From contig JAODTK010002943.1 in the NCBI GenBank assembly GCA_026419785.1, forward strand, positions 62,001 through 126,000: a stretch of DNA of 64,000 bases, in the 5' to 3' direction. A model generated the notes under the pieces. The model ran no database searches and was not told where the DNA came from. It saw only the letters and a list, made by a program, of their open reading frames with translations. Positions 23,601-34,808 of this stretch are shown here, piece after piece. The stretch's first letter is position 1. The number at the start of each line of letters is the position of its first letter. The position numbers were made by a program, and so were the translations under genes. The DNA is from Sclerodactyla briareus. Lineage: Eukaryota; Echinodermata; Holothuroidea; Dendrochirotida; Sclerodactylidae.

Positions 23601-24000
23601 TGGTCAGGTGAGACAACATTTACGCTAACTAGAAACTAAAATCAGTTGTATAGGATAGCTGCTTGTAAATTATAGGTTTCCGTCGACGATAGTTTTTCCC
23701 TCCTCAACATCTTCGAAAAACATTGGTTCCTGGTTAAACCCTCACGCCTCATTCTGTATGCGCACTGAAAGAATGTGGTCATGCGTATAGAACTCCCTGT
23801 ATGGTCGGGGTAGGATAGAATAGGCCCGCGGTAGGCCCACCGGCTACGAGGAGACAACTTGAAGGGGATGAGTTGCCAAATTTATCGACATGAGTAACTG
23901 CACATAATGTTTGGTAGATGTCCTGCTCTGAATGCTATAGTGAGAGCGCCCTCGACGTCGCCTGCACTGCAGACGGGTTTGGTCGATCTACCATTTCTTG

Positions 24001-24072
24001 ACCGAGTGGATAACACAATTGGTAGAGCATCGGTCTTCCACCTCGAGACTTGGGGTTCAAATCTCTCGCTGA
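24001..24072 (+). mobile_element. tRNA-like head, probable SINE
   Basis: An A-box-like TAACACAATTGGTAGAGCA (24,011-24,029) and a B-box-like GGGTTCAAATCTC (24,053-24,065) are spaced as in a tRNA gene. The ends of the ~72 base segment do not form a good acceptor stem, so a tRNA-derived SINE head or tRNA pseudogene is more likely than a working tRNA. The SINE body may extend to ~24,300 but its end cannot be set. Confidence 0.5.
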
Positions 24073-24499
24073 ACTGATTTCACATTCATACCGCACAACA
24101 TCCACATCTAGTGCAACCCTATCCTGTCAACTGCAAGCTTGGATACAACAGATGTCATATCATGGAGACTGGAAAACTGCATCTTATGTTTCAAACCCCA
24201 TTCCAATACGTTGTTCCGATGTGGTTGGTGTCCTTATCAGAGAAATTGATAGAATCCCCAATTTGCACAATACTTCACACTTGGACAACCCGGACGTCAT
24301 GTCATGTGTTTTCATGTTTTCAGTTTGTGTATAAGTTGACTTTTAGCAGTAGTTCTGTTGTCTTTCGCACTACAAGTAACCATAAAACTTACCAACCCTC
24401 TACAGCATTCCTCTCTCTTAGACTAAATGCTTTTCAAGTTGAAAATAAGTGTTGGCAATTTCATAGGAACAAAAAGATGTTCGGCAGGTTGTAGACATC

Positions 24500-27400
24500 A
24501 GTGTTATGCACAATACACATGCAACAAACTTCAAAGGACTAACGTATGAACTTCGTTTGGACTGACCCATTCAGCTTTTCTTCTCCAGCTAACTAAAATA
24601 TTAGCCTCTTCATATATTCATCCGCAGTTGTCTTTAAGCACTTCAGTACTGACATCAGCCTTTGTTGAAGCATTCTGTAAATACTAGACATCGAATTCAC
24701 CTGATAAATTTGTGAATTCCGTGCCTTGGACCAATGGTTCCCCTGGACTGAAGGCTTGTAGATGTCTGGAACTTCATCACTACCCCTCAAGGGATGGCCC
24801 ACTGCCTTTCTTCCTCCAGTGTGCTAGACTGTTTACCCCCCTAAGGGCTGGCTTTTTAACGAGAACAGGCATCGAAACTCTGGAACTCAACTAATAAGAA
24901 ATTAATGTTTACACTTGTTTTCACAGCCTATTTTGGTCCCAGTTCCCAGTCCCATTGTGAGCTTCCACCGGGTCGGGAGGGGAGGGTGGGGAGGGGGTGC
25001 TAGGCAGTTGGTTGGGGGTGGGCGAGTGCAACATTGCAGACCACTACAACGCGACAATAGGCCAAACAAAACGGGAACCCTTATTGGAATACCATGGATT
25101 TTCTTTTTTATTTAACCATGCTTTCAGACTTACTTTCAGAATAAGAATTAATAGATGATTTCAATGATGTACATAGATTAAAATATAAAAAGAAAAGGAT
25201 GAACTAGAATAAGATCATCCCTGCCATGGGGCATATATGAACAGACAATTGCTTTACAGGCAAAATACATAGATGTGTATGCCCAGAACCCCCCCCCCCC
25301 CCCCCCCCCTACAGCCATTGGGATACCAAAGATTCCAAAAATCAATGAAAGGCTAATCTTCCACTTTATGACTAGGCATTTTATGCCAAAAATGCAGTTT
25401 TGTCAGACCGGTATTTTGCACACAGAAAATACCAGCTCAAGGATTTCACCAATAAATGAACGACCTGTGTGACAATTTTTAAAAATTCATCTTCCATGAC
25501 TCCACTCGCGATCAATGACATAAATCAGAGCACACGGGCAGTGCTGCTCTGATGAGATGAATTTCCTGCTAACAACTACGTGAACATACAGTGCACCATT
25601 CGCTTGAATAGCGTGCTGAAACCATTCCGAGGGGGCCATGCCCCTCCCGCAACAACAGAGTGAAGAGTTGGCCAATGAACGAATACCGATATCATCAGGA
25701 TAAACAGTGATGCTTCAATTACCAGAACACGGTTTGTGCCAGCTGCTACTACGTCGCAATGATGGGATGTAAACCTCTCGGCCAACCCCGGGACTAACTT
25801 ACGTTTCAGTTACTTCCATTTACGTTTCAGTGATAGTTTCTCTAGCACCAGGACCACAATCTGGTGAAGGTGCTGAACACAGTGATGCCCTCGAACACAT
25901 CAAACAGTTTTTTTTTCATGTTAAAAGTCTGTGATTCAATAGAGTCATGAATGTTGATGCATTCTAAGATCAAGACAGCTGATTGGTGTCAGCAAAATGA
26001 GCATTTCCTGCAGCTATATGCCTACCTGAAATAACACATTTCTAAAGCTCCACCACAGTAAAGATCAAGTTTCTGAGATGCATTCCTCCATTTTTCCTAC
26101 CTATCCTAAGATAGACCAATAGTAGTCCGCCAACCTTCTCAAATATTTCTTCAGGATACTCAGTAATAAAACTTTACGTAAACCCATCAGCTGATAATCC
26201 TACACTGCAAGAAAATAAACATGTTATTAATATGCAACAACCGAATCACCATATCTCATTGGACAATGCATGATTGCTGCATTATCTGGTTGTAAACAGT
26301 ACAGATGAAAAGTTTCCTTCTCCAACGGAGAGTGCCAGGCAGAAAATGCAAAGAAAATAAAAATGTTCTAAAAGTTTAAGGACATCAGTGAGGGACAATA
26401 TTAATATGATGTCGACTGTTTAAAAACAAATGAAGGTCATAGCCAGACCTCCAGCTTTGCGTGGATTCTTTGCCACAACTTCTAAACCGCTGTATGCTGG
26501 GTATGTTCAGTTTTATTGATTTAATAACAACACAGGTCATGCATGTGTCTGGCAATCCTCCCCCAAAGCCCAACCTTGCAATTCACAAGGGTGGAAGGCT
26601 TACCCCATGCCACGATGACCCACATAGCGTACCCTGCTGTGGTTAACGAGTCACAGTCAATGGAACAAGAGGCAATTCTTTACCACAGGAATTCGCTGCC
26701 GAGGTGAGTTTGGGTGAAAGCAGCTCACAATGTTGTTTTTTCATGTTCCACGAAGAGAAGTCCTGATGCATGAACACCTCTGATACCCGTCCCCCTCCCA
26801 AATACCCACCCAGATCTTGATAGTCACCATTAATAGCATACATGCATATAGACTGCTCTGGTCCTCGCTTTACTCTATGGCATGCACACCCTGCGAGCTG
26901 AACATTTCAACATTTCTGGCCTGTTGAGTATTTGAGCTACCCACATGTTTCGATCCATCATCCACACACCATAAAGCCTTCCTCTACATAATAAAACATG
27001 ATATTATACTCCCCTAAAATGTGCTTCTATACCGTACTCATCAGACCGATCAGGGTGAACACAACCAACAGATTATACTGAATAACACATTTTACGAACA
27101 ACCCAACGACCCTAAGTGCATATATATATTGAAGAAGACTCAAATGGTGATGATATGCTCTCTTTTACAACCCCCCCCCACATCTCCCCACCGCAGAAAC
27201 AACCTCGCTCGAAAATCCACTGTAACCATGAATTGGAACGCGGATCATTCTACTGTCCCCAACTAACATTGGCGTTCTCAAGAAAATGCATGTGAACAAC
27301 GAACAACCATCGAAGGAAGTTTTAACAGGATGATGAAACCAACCCCCCCATGACAATCTAATAAAAGAATCCTAGGATCGCCACAGGCCACCCCACACCC

Positions 27401-30400
27401 ACAGACACCCGGGGGGCGGCTTCAACAGGCCACAATACTGATTGAGGATTGAATAACCGAATAAATGTTTAAAGAACAAACTTTTCTTCTTCTGATATTA
27501 GCCCTGAGTTTAAAAATTCTGTGGAAATATACAAAATACTGAATGAGTTTTTGTTATATACCGGTGGTTAATTATACGCCCCAATGCCGCTTACACTGCG
27601 CCACTATCAGACACAGCTTTATGTCTCTGTACAATGTACACTACGTCCAAATAACATACTTCTTTGATACCAGCTAAACGAGCAAGTGATTTCAACATAT
27701 CACACCAAAAAGAAATTACTATAGGCCGTGATTAATTTGACGATCATCAGAATGCCTACGTTTTTCCTCAACAATTTTTCCGCATGTCCCAATATAGCAA
27801 AATTTGAAACGTATCATACTCGAATGAATTTGGGAGAATGCCCCGATTTTCATAAATTTTCAACTTGTTGATAAATTGTCATGATTAATTTCCCCCTCCC
27901 ATCATAATGAACACAACCTATTTTTTTTTCTTGCACCAAGATTTTATACAACAAAGAAACCAGGACTTCTTGTGTCTTGCCGCAAAGAGCAGCCACAATA
28001 CCCACTTAACCCTCTAATTCCCTTCCCAATTCCCCCCCACCCCTCTTCTCTGACAATTTGTGCATCTCTATGCGGACAATCTGGCATCCTGCACGCGCTC
28101 CTAGTGAAACCGAATGGGGTCTGAATTGGGTTTAAAATTCATATATAATTCATCCACACCTTCATCACGCCCAACAGGCGAGGCTGATGATCAATAAAGC
28201 AGACTATCAATATTACCTGCAGATATAATTTTATGCTGTTTTTTCAAAAAAATCGGTAAGTATCTGGGCTTGTACAACTTTCCTAATGGACAGTTTTGCT
28301 CACAACTGGTTATGCATGGGTGAAAGTTCATGTTTCAAAAACACAAAATGCCTTTTCCCCCCTTAAAAAAATAATTGAATGTTTTCTCCCGTAATGAGAA
28401 ATTGTTGAATTGCATTAGCAGAAGATAATGTTTTGTGCCCCATTTTCAAACGTTCGAAATAGCAGAGCCCGCCACCATTTTTTTTTTCTCAAGTTATATA
28501 GGGCGCTGGATTGGGTCCCTCTGCTGATGGCCTCCTGCTTTTCATTAACCAGTCTTGCACGTCATGAAATATTAAGGTTTGAAGGGCCGAGCACGAAGCA
28601 CCCGAGCAAAATGTGGGAGGCTAACTAGTGCGCTGAAAAATACGTAGCGTTTCTTCCGCCGAAGGGATCTGTATTTTCTGAAGAAAAACAACGGGTTAAT
28701 AAAGCATTGAGGATGTTTCAGCAATTTGCAGATTCCATGCAAACTGCAGGGTTTCAAAGGAGTTCAATTTTTTGTTGGAATTTCACAAGGCCAATGTAGG
28801 CAAAGTGGGGGTAAAATGCCCAAGTTTACCAAAATAACCTTTCAATCGACCATTCAAGTAAGATGGGTTTTCGGACCTCTGTTCAAAAAGAATGAAAATG
28901 CCTGCATACATTTTTTTGGATGCGGGGCTGAGGATCAGCTTCCTGAACCACAATGGACCTGCTGGGGAGCTAACATCACCCAGAATTTACCCGTTCATAA
29001 ATCTGGACAACAAATAAATGTCACGCAGATACGGGAGTTGCAAGAAAATTACTACCTCAAAATCCAACAATTCCCAGAAGAGTCCTCACATATTCCTGAG
29101 CAGTTTCCTGAAGTATCCTTTTGGCACTGTAAAAAAACGATCAATGCTATTGAAAAGACAACACAGAGTAGAAAAATATCACATGCCCAGAGCCAACATC
29201 GCCCCCAGAGCCAACACTCGTGGCAACAACTGCTGCTTCGCTTGAATGTCAGGCAAGGATGGACTACAATGCCAATTCTGGCGGACGATATTTGACCCCT
29301 TTTTATGTTCAACTATTCGGGGCTATTAGAGGGTTAACTATTCAACACTCGAGGCATCCCCACCCTCTCCGAGCACAACCTGTGACAACCTTCGACTTTC
29401 CAGTGGGAATGTTGACCGTACTTACTGTTTCAAATGCCCACTGGCAATGACAATTCCATTTCAAAACTGGAAGATTCCCCACAGGCTTCCTAATACTGCT
29501 CACTTGACAACTTAGCATGATTCGGTTAGAGGAAGGAAAAAAAAATCACAACAAATGAGAAAAAGTTCCCTGCAGTCATCAATAACAGCCAATGTGCCAA
29601 CATCACATATCTACAAAGGCAGTCTACTCATCGTTTTTTTCATACAATGTACCCGAACCACACCATCTCCCTTGTACCCGAACCACACCATGCCCCTTCC
29701 CCATGATTCATTCTAGGAATGGCATGCCTTCCCAGAACTCGTATAATCTGTGATACAAAGGAACAAGCTAATTCAATTTCAGGATAGGAACATCAACTAA
29801 TTCTCGAACATGCATAAAAAATAACCAATCAAATTTTACTGTTCATGGAAAACGTGGATAACTTTTTTCTCTATACAATACCCGTCATCTGAAGCAAAGC
29901 AAAATAAAGGTCAAAACGTGTAACCCTAGCCCCCAAGTGCCCTCTGCCGATTACACACCAGGCGCTCCACCACGACCATGTGCAGTGTGGATTCCCTATC
30001 ACAGATGGGGGAAAACCAAGCGTGACTTACTGTTAACCTCAACAAACTACCAATTGGCATAGAAGAAATTAAAACAAATTTGGTGCAGCAATGTGCTACT
30101 ATGTTGGGAGGAAGGGAACTCTCCCTTTGGCAATGAAGATGGATAAAACTTGTTTGAAGCATCAACTACGCTCCTTTTCTGATAATAGTTGGCAAAAAAG
30201 AAACTAAAACCAACATGGAGGTTGGATTTTCAAAGTAACAAGAAAAAATGCTTTCAGCAATAATAATAATGATACTCTATTTCAAAGTACAAGATGCTGG
30301 ATTAATGTTTTTTAATCTGGCGTTCCCTGGGAGGAAAAATGAAAAAAAAAAAAAAACACAGGAACTTAAAAAGGTAATTGACAGATTTGTAAATGAAGCA

Positions 30401-31000
30401 TTCAAAGAAGAAAAGATCAATGCCATTCTCTAAATCTATAAACGACTACGTTAAACACCCCCTGCCCCTACTGGCCGGAGGCTTCGTCCCAGACCTCAGC
30501 TACACGACCCAATCGGCAGGTAGCTTCTCTCTCTCTCTTTACAGTTGTTGAAACTTCAGGCAGTCTGCTTCCCTGTACAAGATACATCATGACAAGCGGA
30601 AGAACTATTTACATGTTTATACAGCTATATTATAATTGCCCATAGTGACTCTCCCAGGAGACTCTTGGAAAATTGTCCATAAGCGACAAATTTAGCCCCA
30701 CTCTCAAAAGATATGACGATTAGCAGACACAAAGCGACAGTGAATATCTTCTTGTCCTAAACCTCTAGGCATATGGCAAACATCTACCCTAACGATGGCT
30801 TGAGCTATGAGATGTTACATGGCAGTTAAGGAACAGCTCTCCCCATGCACATTAGACAAAGCTCACAGGCACCACACCAACGCTCATCTGCGGATTAATA
30901 CAACAACAATTTGACCAGGGGGCAACCTTTTGCGTCTAGGAGAATATCTGTTACAAATCTCCCTAATTACACCAATACGATAAAGCTTGACACCTCAAAT
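24500..31000. other. Non-coding stretch; downstream flank of the Ski-like gene
   Basis: No gene, RNA or mobile element could be supported over ~6.5 kb. Notable items: a poly-C run near 25,290-25,310; a short tandem pair of TACCCGAACCACACCAT near 29,650-29,695; and a 189-codon plus-strand open frame at 28,726-29,295 with no recognisable domain or splice context. Part of this may be the 3' UTR of the minus-strand gene ending at 31,028, but no convincing nearby minus-strand polyadenylation signal was found. Confidence 0.4.
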
Positions 31001-31027
31001 GACAATGATACAGATGCGTAGCTATGA

Positions 31028-31288
31028 CTAGAAGCTAGAGAGACCTGCGAGCCTCACTTTTCGTGAGGGCTGGCACTCCCAGAGACGACCAGGACAGGGC
31101 TCTTCTGAGGTGGTGTAACCCCCCTGGGAGAGAGCTTCCCTGGATGGCGGGGTCACTGACTTCCTCTCATTTGAAGGCGGCCTGGGCGAACCCCCACTCC
31201 AGTGCCGCTTCCGCTCCATCTGGAGACGCTTCCACAGGATTCCATTCTCCGACGTCAGCTGGGCGTTGTCCTTGCTCAACTCGAGGAC
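31028..31288 (-). CDS. ski: Ski-like gene, terminal exon and stop codon
   Basis: The acceptor tract CTTTTTCAG is at 31,294; using the AG five bases further (GTAAG|GTC) keeps phase 0 with the preceding exon. It reads VLELSKDNAQLTSENG, then LWKRLQMERKRHW (end of the coil), followed by a Ser/Pro/Arg-rich tail with RPPSNERKS and TPPSREAL, and stops at TAG 31,028-31,030. Vertebrate Ski likewise ends shortly after its coil. The tail has no recognisable motif. With the first AG the exon would shift frame by five bases. Confidence 0.75.
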   Translation of the reverse strand, partial: VLELSKDNAQLTSENGILWKRLQMERKRHWSGGSPRPPSNERKSVTPPSREALSQGGYTTSEEPCPGRLWECQPSRKVRLAGLSSF

Positions 31289-31859
31289 CTTACCTGAAAA
31301 AGAACAAGATAGGTGTTGAGAACTTCATCTTCGAGATGTGAGACAATGTATTGATTTCCACACTCACATGTTTTACCAGCAGCAGCAGCATTTTTACCTG
31401 ATCTGCTCCCACAGCTAGCCTCCTGGTTCAACCATGATTCCCAGTGCCACAAACTTGTTGCAGTTAACTTGTATGTGACGCCATCTAGTTTCAAGTTGCA
31501 CCTTTTTTTTTCAAGCACACAATTGTCCCCCCCCCCCCCCATCCTTCACAGGTTGGATCGGTTGCCACTTTGCAAGTGAAATTACTTTTATTCTTCAATT
31601 GTGACCTCAATATCAGTAGGCCAGTTCGGAGTTACAGTTGACAGTTGATGAGATGATAATGACAATGTGTCAAAGGTCATAGGGAACATAGGGAACGCCA
31701 GCAGTTTGACGTTGAATGTACAGTGTGCAGAACGATCTTTAGAAACTCCTCTGCTGAAAATTACTAACCCTGCCAACACAAAACTACACAGATTTCCCCC
31801 CATACATATCACCAATAACATCTGGAAACATGGGATAGTGGTGACAGTTTAAAATAAGC

Positions 31860-32440
31860 CGTAACGCTATTGCTATGGGGGGAATCCGACCGAATCTTGT
31901 CTATGCCCCCAAACTGTTCTGTGGTGAGCATGTGCACCAGAACGGGCTTATCGAACACCATCAGAAAAATTGTTCTGAGATTCTTAAAGAGGGGGTGCTC
32001 AAATGACTACAGATTATGGACTTTGTGGTGACGACATTGTTGACTTATAGTTGCCTACGGCATCGAAGGGATTGACTGAGGGCTCTTGTGTGCTTCCTAC
32101 TGGCTTTTCCTATTAATTTTTTACACATTAAAAGAATCAGTTTCTGATTTTTTTTTTAGGTCGGAACCCAAAGGAAGTGCGCCCTCATAAATGACCTCAC
32201 CTTCCCTATTGGCAAGTAAGTATAATGTATGGGCCCCTAGACACATGCTACTGCAAGTTTGCTAAATACAGCTGCAAAACTTTTATTGAACTGCAAAAAC
32301 TTTTCTGTGTTAAAATTTCATTAATCAATTGGGTCATGGGGGGGGGGGGGGGGGTTCTGACCCCCAAACCCCCTCATTTGGAAAGTATTGCCTCTGCAAA
32401 GTGGAAATAAGAAAATTGTTGATCTTTATATCCATGTAAT
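31860..32440. other. Last Ski-gene intron, nothing further recognised
   Basis: Intronic on the minus-strand model. It contains a G run at about 32,338-32,354 and a T run at about 32,150; no gene or regulatory site could be supported. Confidence 0.4.
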
Positions 32441-32450
32441 CAGGACTTAC

Positions 32451-32627
32451 CATGGTTCTGCGAGAAAACCGCCTCAGATCCTGCTCCAAACGTTCCTTGT
32501 CTTCGGTCACCTGATGGAGGCGACGTTCGTAGTCCAGTCGGACGCAGTCCATTTGATGTTGGAACTGACGCTTCGTTCTCCTCGCCTCTATTCGAACACT
32601 CTGCCCCACTATGACGCCTAGACGCAG
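32451..32627 (-). CDS. ski: Ski-like gene, coiled-coil exon
   Basis: The donor is ACCATG|GTAAGTCC. The start is set at the first AG after the pyrimidine tract CTCTTCTCCTTTCCTCTG (GGTAAG|CTG), which gives phase 0 as required by the upstream exon; two later AGs (32,617 and 32,600) are possible. It reads LRLGVIVGQSVRIEARR, then KRQFQHQMDCVRLDYERRLH, then DKERLEQDLRR, a strongly charged coiled coil matching the register of the distal Ski coil ([24 protein letters not shown]). Compared with vertebrate Ski about 50 residues of coil between this and the previous exon are absent; this may be a real shorter coil or a missed exon. Confidence 0.75.
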
Positions 32628-32925
32628 CTTACCCATCCCGCGCACCAGAGGAAAGGAGAAGAGCGATGAGCGAATGGGTGGTTAGTGTGGTGAAAACACA
32701 ATAGTAAGGTCTCCCAAAAAAAGATCATAGTTCTATTCCGGTCTCTTATACTGCTGCTGTTGATGTTTTGTTTTTCATTCCTTTTTCTCATGGGCTCATG
32801 ATTTGCTGCAGCACTGCGGCACGGTAGTGTTGGGATTGAGAGTTCCTCCTATTACCGGGCTTCTAATCTTAGGGGAACGTGGCTGAAAACTGTAATACCT
32901 GGGTGTATCAGTGCAACTTGCAAGC

Positions 32926-32994
32926 ACAGTTTTCGGATGGCGATCCTGCAGCCCCTGTTCCTGGTGTCCATATCCTTGCAAGATCCTTCAGGAG
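32926..32994 (-). pseudogene. Relic partial duplicate of the Ski coiled-coil exon
   Basis: On the minus strand this stretch begins CTCCTGAAGGATCTTGCAAG and follows, with scattered substitutions and small indels, the exon at 33,258-33,322 (CTCCTGCAGGAACTCGCAAG onward). It reads LLKDLARIW then TPGTGAAG. It has no flanking splice sites with a usable phase and is embedded in G-rich minisatellite DNA. It is interpreted as a local duplication of part of the neighbouring exon, not as a used exon. Confidence 0.55.
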
Positions 32995-33004
32995 CCCCTG
33001 CAGG

Positions 33005-33235
33005 AGCCCCCCCCCCCACTTGCCCGCCTCTCCCCTGGAGCCCCCCCCCCCCCCACTTGCCCGCCTCTCCCCTGCTCTGCCTCCCACGGCGAACCTATGC
33101 CTGGTGCTTGTCATTATATACCCGTTGTAGGGGCCAGTCCCCTCTCCCCCTCCCACCCCTGTGCCAGGGTGCTGCCCCCTCCCGCACATGCCAGGGTGCT
33201 GCCCCCTCCTACACCTATGCCCGGGTGCTGCCCTC
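33005..33235. repeat. Two short minisatellites in a Ski-gene intron
   Basis: 33,009-33,080 holds two ~41 bp units (GGAGCCCC, C run, ACTTGCCCGCCTCTCCCCTG). 33,145-33,232 holds three ~28-34 bp units built on TGCCAGGGTGCTGCCCCCTC. Pro/Cys-rich plus-strand open frames across this intron come from these arrays. Confidence 0.75.
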
Positions 33236-33239
33236 ATAC

Positions 33240-33441
33240 CTGTTGGAGGTTTTTCTTTGATGACAGGGCGTCCTGTAGCCTCTCCTCCGGTGCTACCGTA
33301 TCCTTGCGAGTTCCTGCAGGAGCCGGTCTCTCCCGTCCTGCGTGTCGAGGGCGTCGCTCTCCAACAGCGCCTTCACCAGCTCGATCTCTCCGTTCCAAGC
33401 TGCTCTCCACATCACGGTGCTCGGCGATACCGCAGAACAAT
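33240..33441 (-). CDS. ski: Ski-like gene, start of C-terminal coiled coil
   Basis: The exon lies between the acceptor CACCCTCATTCCAG and the donor CAACAG|GTATGA, 202 bp. Entering in phase 1 it reads CSAVSPSTVMW, then EIELVKALLESDALDTQ, then RLLQELARIR, and reaches a stop; one base out, it continues VAPEERLQDALSSKKNLQQ and leaves in phase 0. The change falls at a GG pair and can be explained by one lost G. Both halves align with the heptad-rich dimerisation region of vertebrate Ski (LDTKEAKEKFLHE, then EEKLSAALQAKRSLHQ). Ski proteins pair through this coil. A partial copy of this exon lies 0.3 kb downstream (32,926-32,994). Confidence 0.8.
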
Positions 33442-33934
33442 CTGGAATGAGGGTGAGAAGGGGCAGTGCCGTTTAGTGATCCCACTAGGCAGAGGGGGGG
33501 GGGGGGGGGTGGAACGATGGGAAAGGGGGATAGTCAAGCCAGTCTTGGCATCAAATTTGTCTGGTCAAACAGGTTGTTTGCATTACAAAATATGTATAAA
33601 CACTTGTAACTTGTAAGACTTTCAAAAAGGTAAGGAAGCAGTCGCAGAAGGGGCAGAAGTAGAAGCACTTGGAAGGAGAAAATTGTAACCTAGTAAATAG
33701 CATATCACCAATATCATAAGTGACTGCCAAACACTATGGTAAATCCCAACCTTCCCTTTCTCTCTCCAAATTCATCAACCCTGGTCAATGCACTATGTAC
33801 TCAGATTACACTAACAGGAAGCAGAGGACTTCAACAATTAATTCATCAGGTTTTTTCTTCTCCAGATTTGCCTTGAGGAGCCTCTAAGCCAGCCGTCGAG
33901 ACAGTAGAGTTGCCTGTTCAATATTTGGTTTCAG

Positions 33935-34065
33935 GTGTTGCCCCTCTGGCTCGCCCACTCAGTCTCGACTACGCATACGAGAGACAGTTCGGTCAAGTGG
34001 TTGCCAACAGAATCCATTCTGCTATGGCGGCCAAGTCAGTGCGAGTTCCACAAGCCTCCAACTGA
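33935..34065 (+). other. Exon-like open segment on the plus strand
   Basis: After the acceptor-like TTTGGTTTCAG at 33,924-33,934, the plus strand reads GVAPLARPLSLDYAYERQF, then VVANRIHSAMAAK and VRVPQASN before TGA at 34,063-34,065. Codon choice looks protein-like and the composition differs from the flanks. It lies in an intron of the minus-strand Ski-like gene. No partner exon, no family match and no start was found, so it may be a fragment of a retroposed gene or chance. Confidence 0.25.
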
Positions 34066-34714
34066 TCTTTCATGACATTCACCTCACGGACTAAAATGGG
34101 CAATTGATGCCATTTTTTTTTATAGGCCTTAATGGACTTCGATATTGACATTTTTATCAAAGGGAAGCAAGCCAGTTAGCTGACTCACAGTTGCCTTCGA
34201 ACCCTGATGCTTGCTAAATTTGAGATCATCACAAAACTACAAGTGCTACCTATTCAAACAGTCCCCATATCCTACAATAGGTTCGGGGAATGACAATCTA
34301 CTTACTTGTCTCCCTAAAACTTCATTTATATGAATAGGGTAGGAAATAGCATTTTATTTTATAGAAATGGGAAATGCAACTAGCAAACCCCATGTGGCAG
34401 AGTTGCATTACCCAAGAACATATTAGGAATACGAGGAAAGGACAGAAACCATGGCCAATTTGCAAATCCCAACCTTCCCCCTGAGTACGCCTCCTCTATT
34501 TCCTGCATGAACATAGACATTTACAAATTGAGCCCTGCGTATAAAATGTTCTCAGAGCATGAGAAGTTACCCAAAATTACCGTCACTGTCGATAGTTAAT
34601 CATTCATTTCATTCACATGGTACATGGTAGTCAGATGGTGGGGGGGCTCAGAGGGGCCCGAGGTAGAAAAAATAAGGCAGGTGTGGAGGTCACCTAGGGT
34701 TCAATGGCACCTAC

Positions 34715-34808
34715 CTGGTGACAGTTTTTCGCCTTTGCTGATGTTACATCTTCTTGTCACCTTTTGCGGAGCCCGGGCGACATTAGGAAGGCAAACTGGC
34801 TGTCGTAA
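34715..34808 (-). CDS. ski: Ski-like gene, linker exon with one-base frame problem
   Basis: This 94 bp exon runs from the acceptor TCTCTCCACGCAG to the donor CACCAG|GTAGGTG. Entering in phase 2 it reads YDSQFAFLMSPGLRK and then meets a stop; from the same point the next frame reads VTRRCNISKGEKLSP and leaves in phase 1, which is what the next exon requires. The frame change falls at an AAAA run, so a one-base homopolymer undercall in the assembly would explain it. A basic GLRK/RR stretch here may correspond to the basic PRKRK segment of vertebrate Ski. The alternative is a true mutation and a decaying gene; the intact neighbouring exons argue against that. Confidence 0.65.

Noticed and set aside
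24001..24072. Functional tRNA gene
   Set aside because: A and B boxes are present but the ends do not pair into an acceptor stem.
28726..29295. Longest uninterrupted plus-strand reading frame (189 codons)
   Set aside because: No recognisable domain, no splice or promoter context, and overlapping open frames on both strands; composition gives no clear codon signal. Kept only as a remark.
33240..33441. Ankyrin-repeat reading of the exon (AAWNGEIELVKALLES)
   Set aside because: The phrase resembles an ankyrin helix pair, but the following LDTQ, QELARIR and EERLQDALSSKKNL fit the Ski coil in order, and the upstream SAFRPWSP exon agrees with Ski.
32908..33616. Pro/Cys-rich plus-strand frames and a Gly/Arg-rich minus frame
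   Set aside because: They come from C-rich minisatellites and from the wrong frame of the Ski coiled-coil exon.
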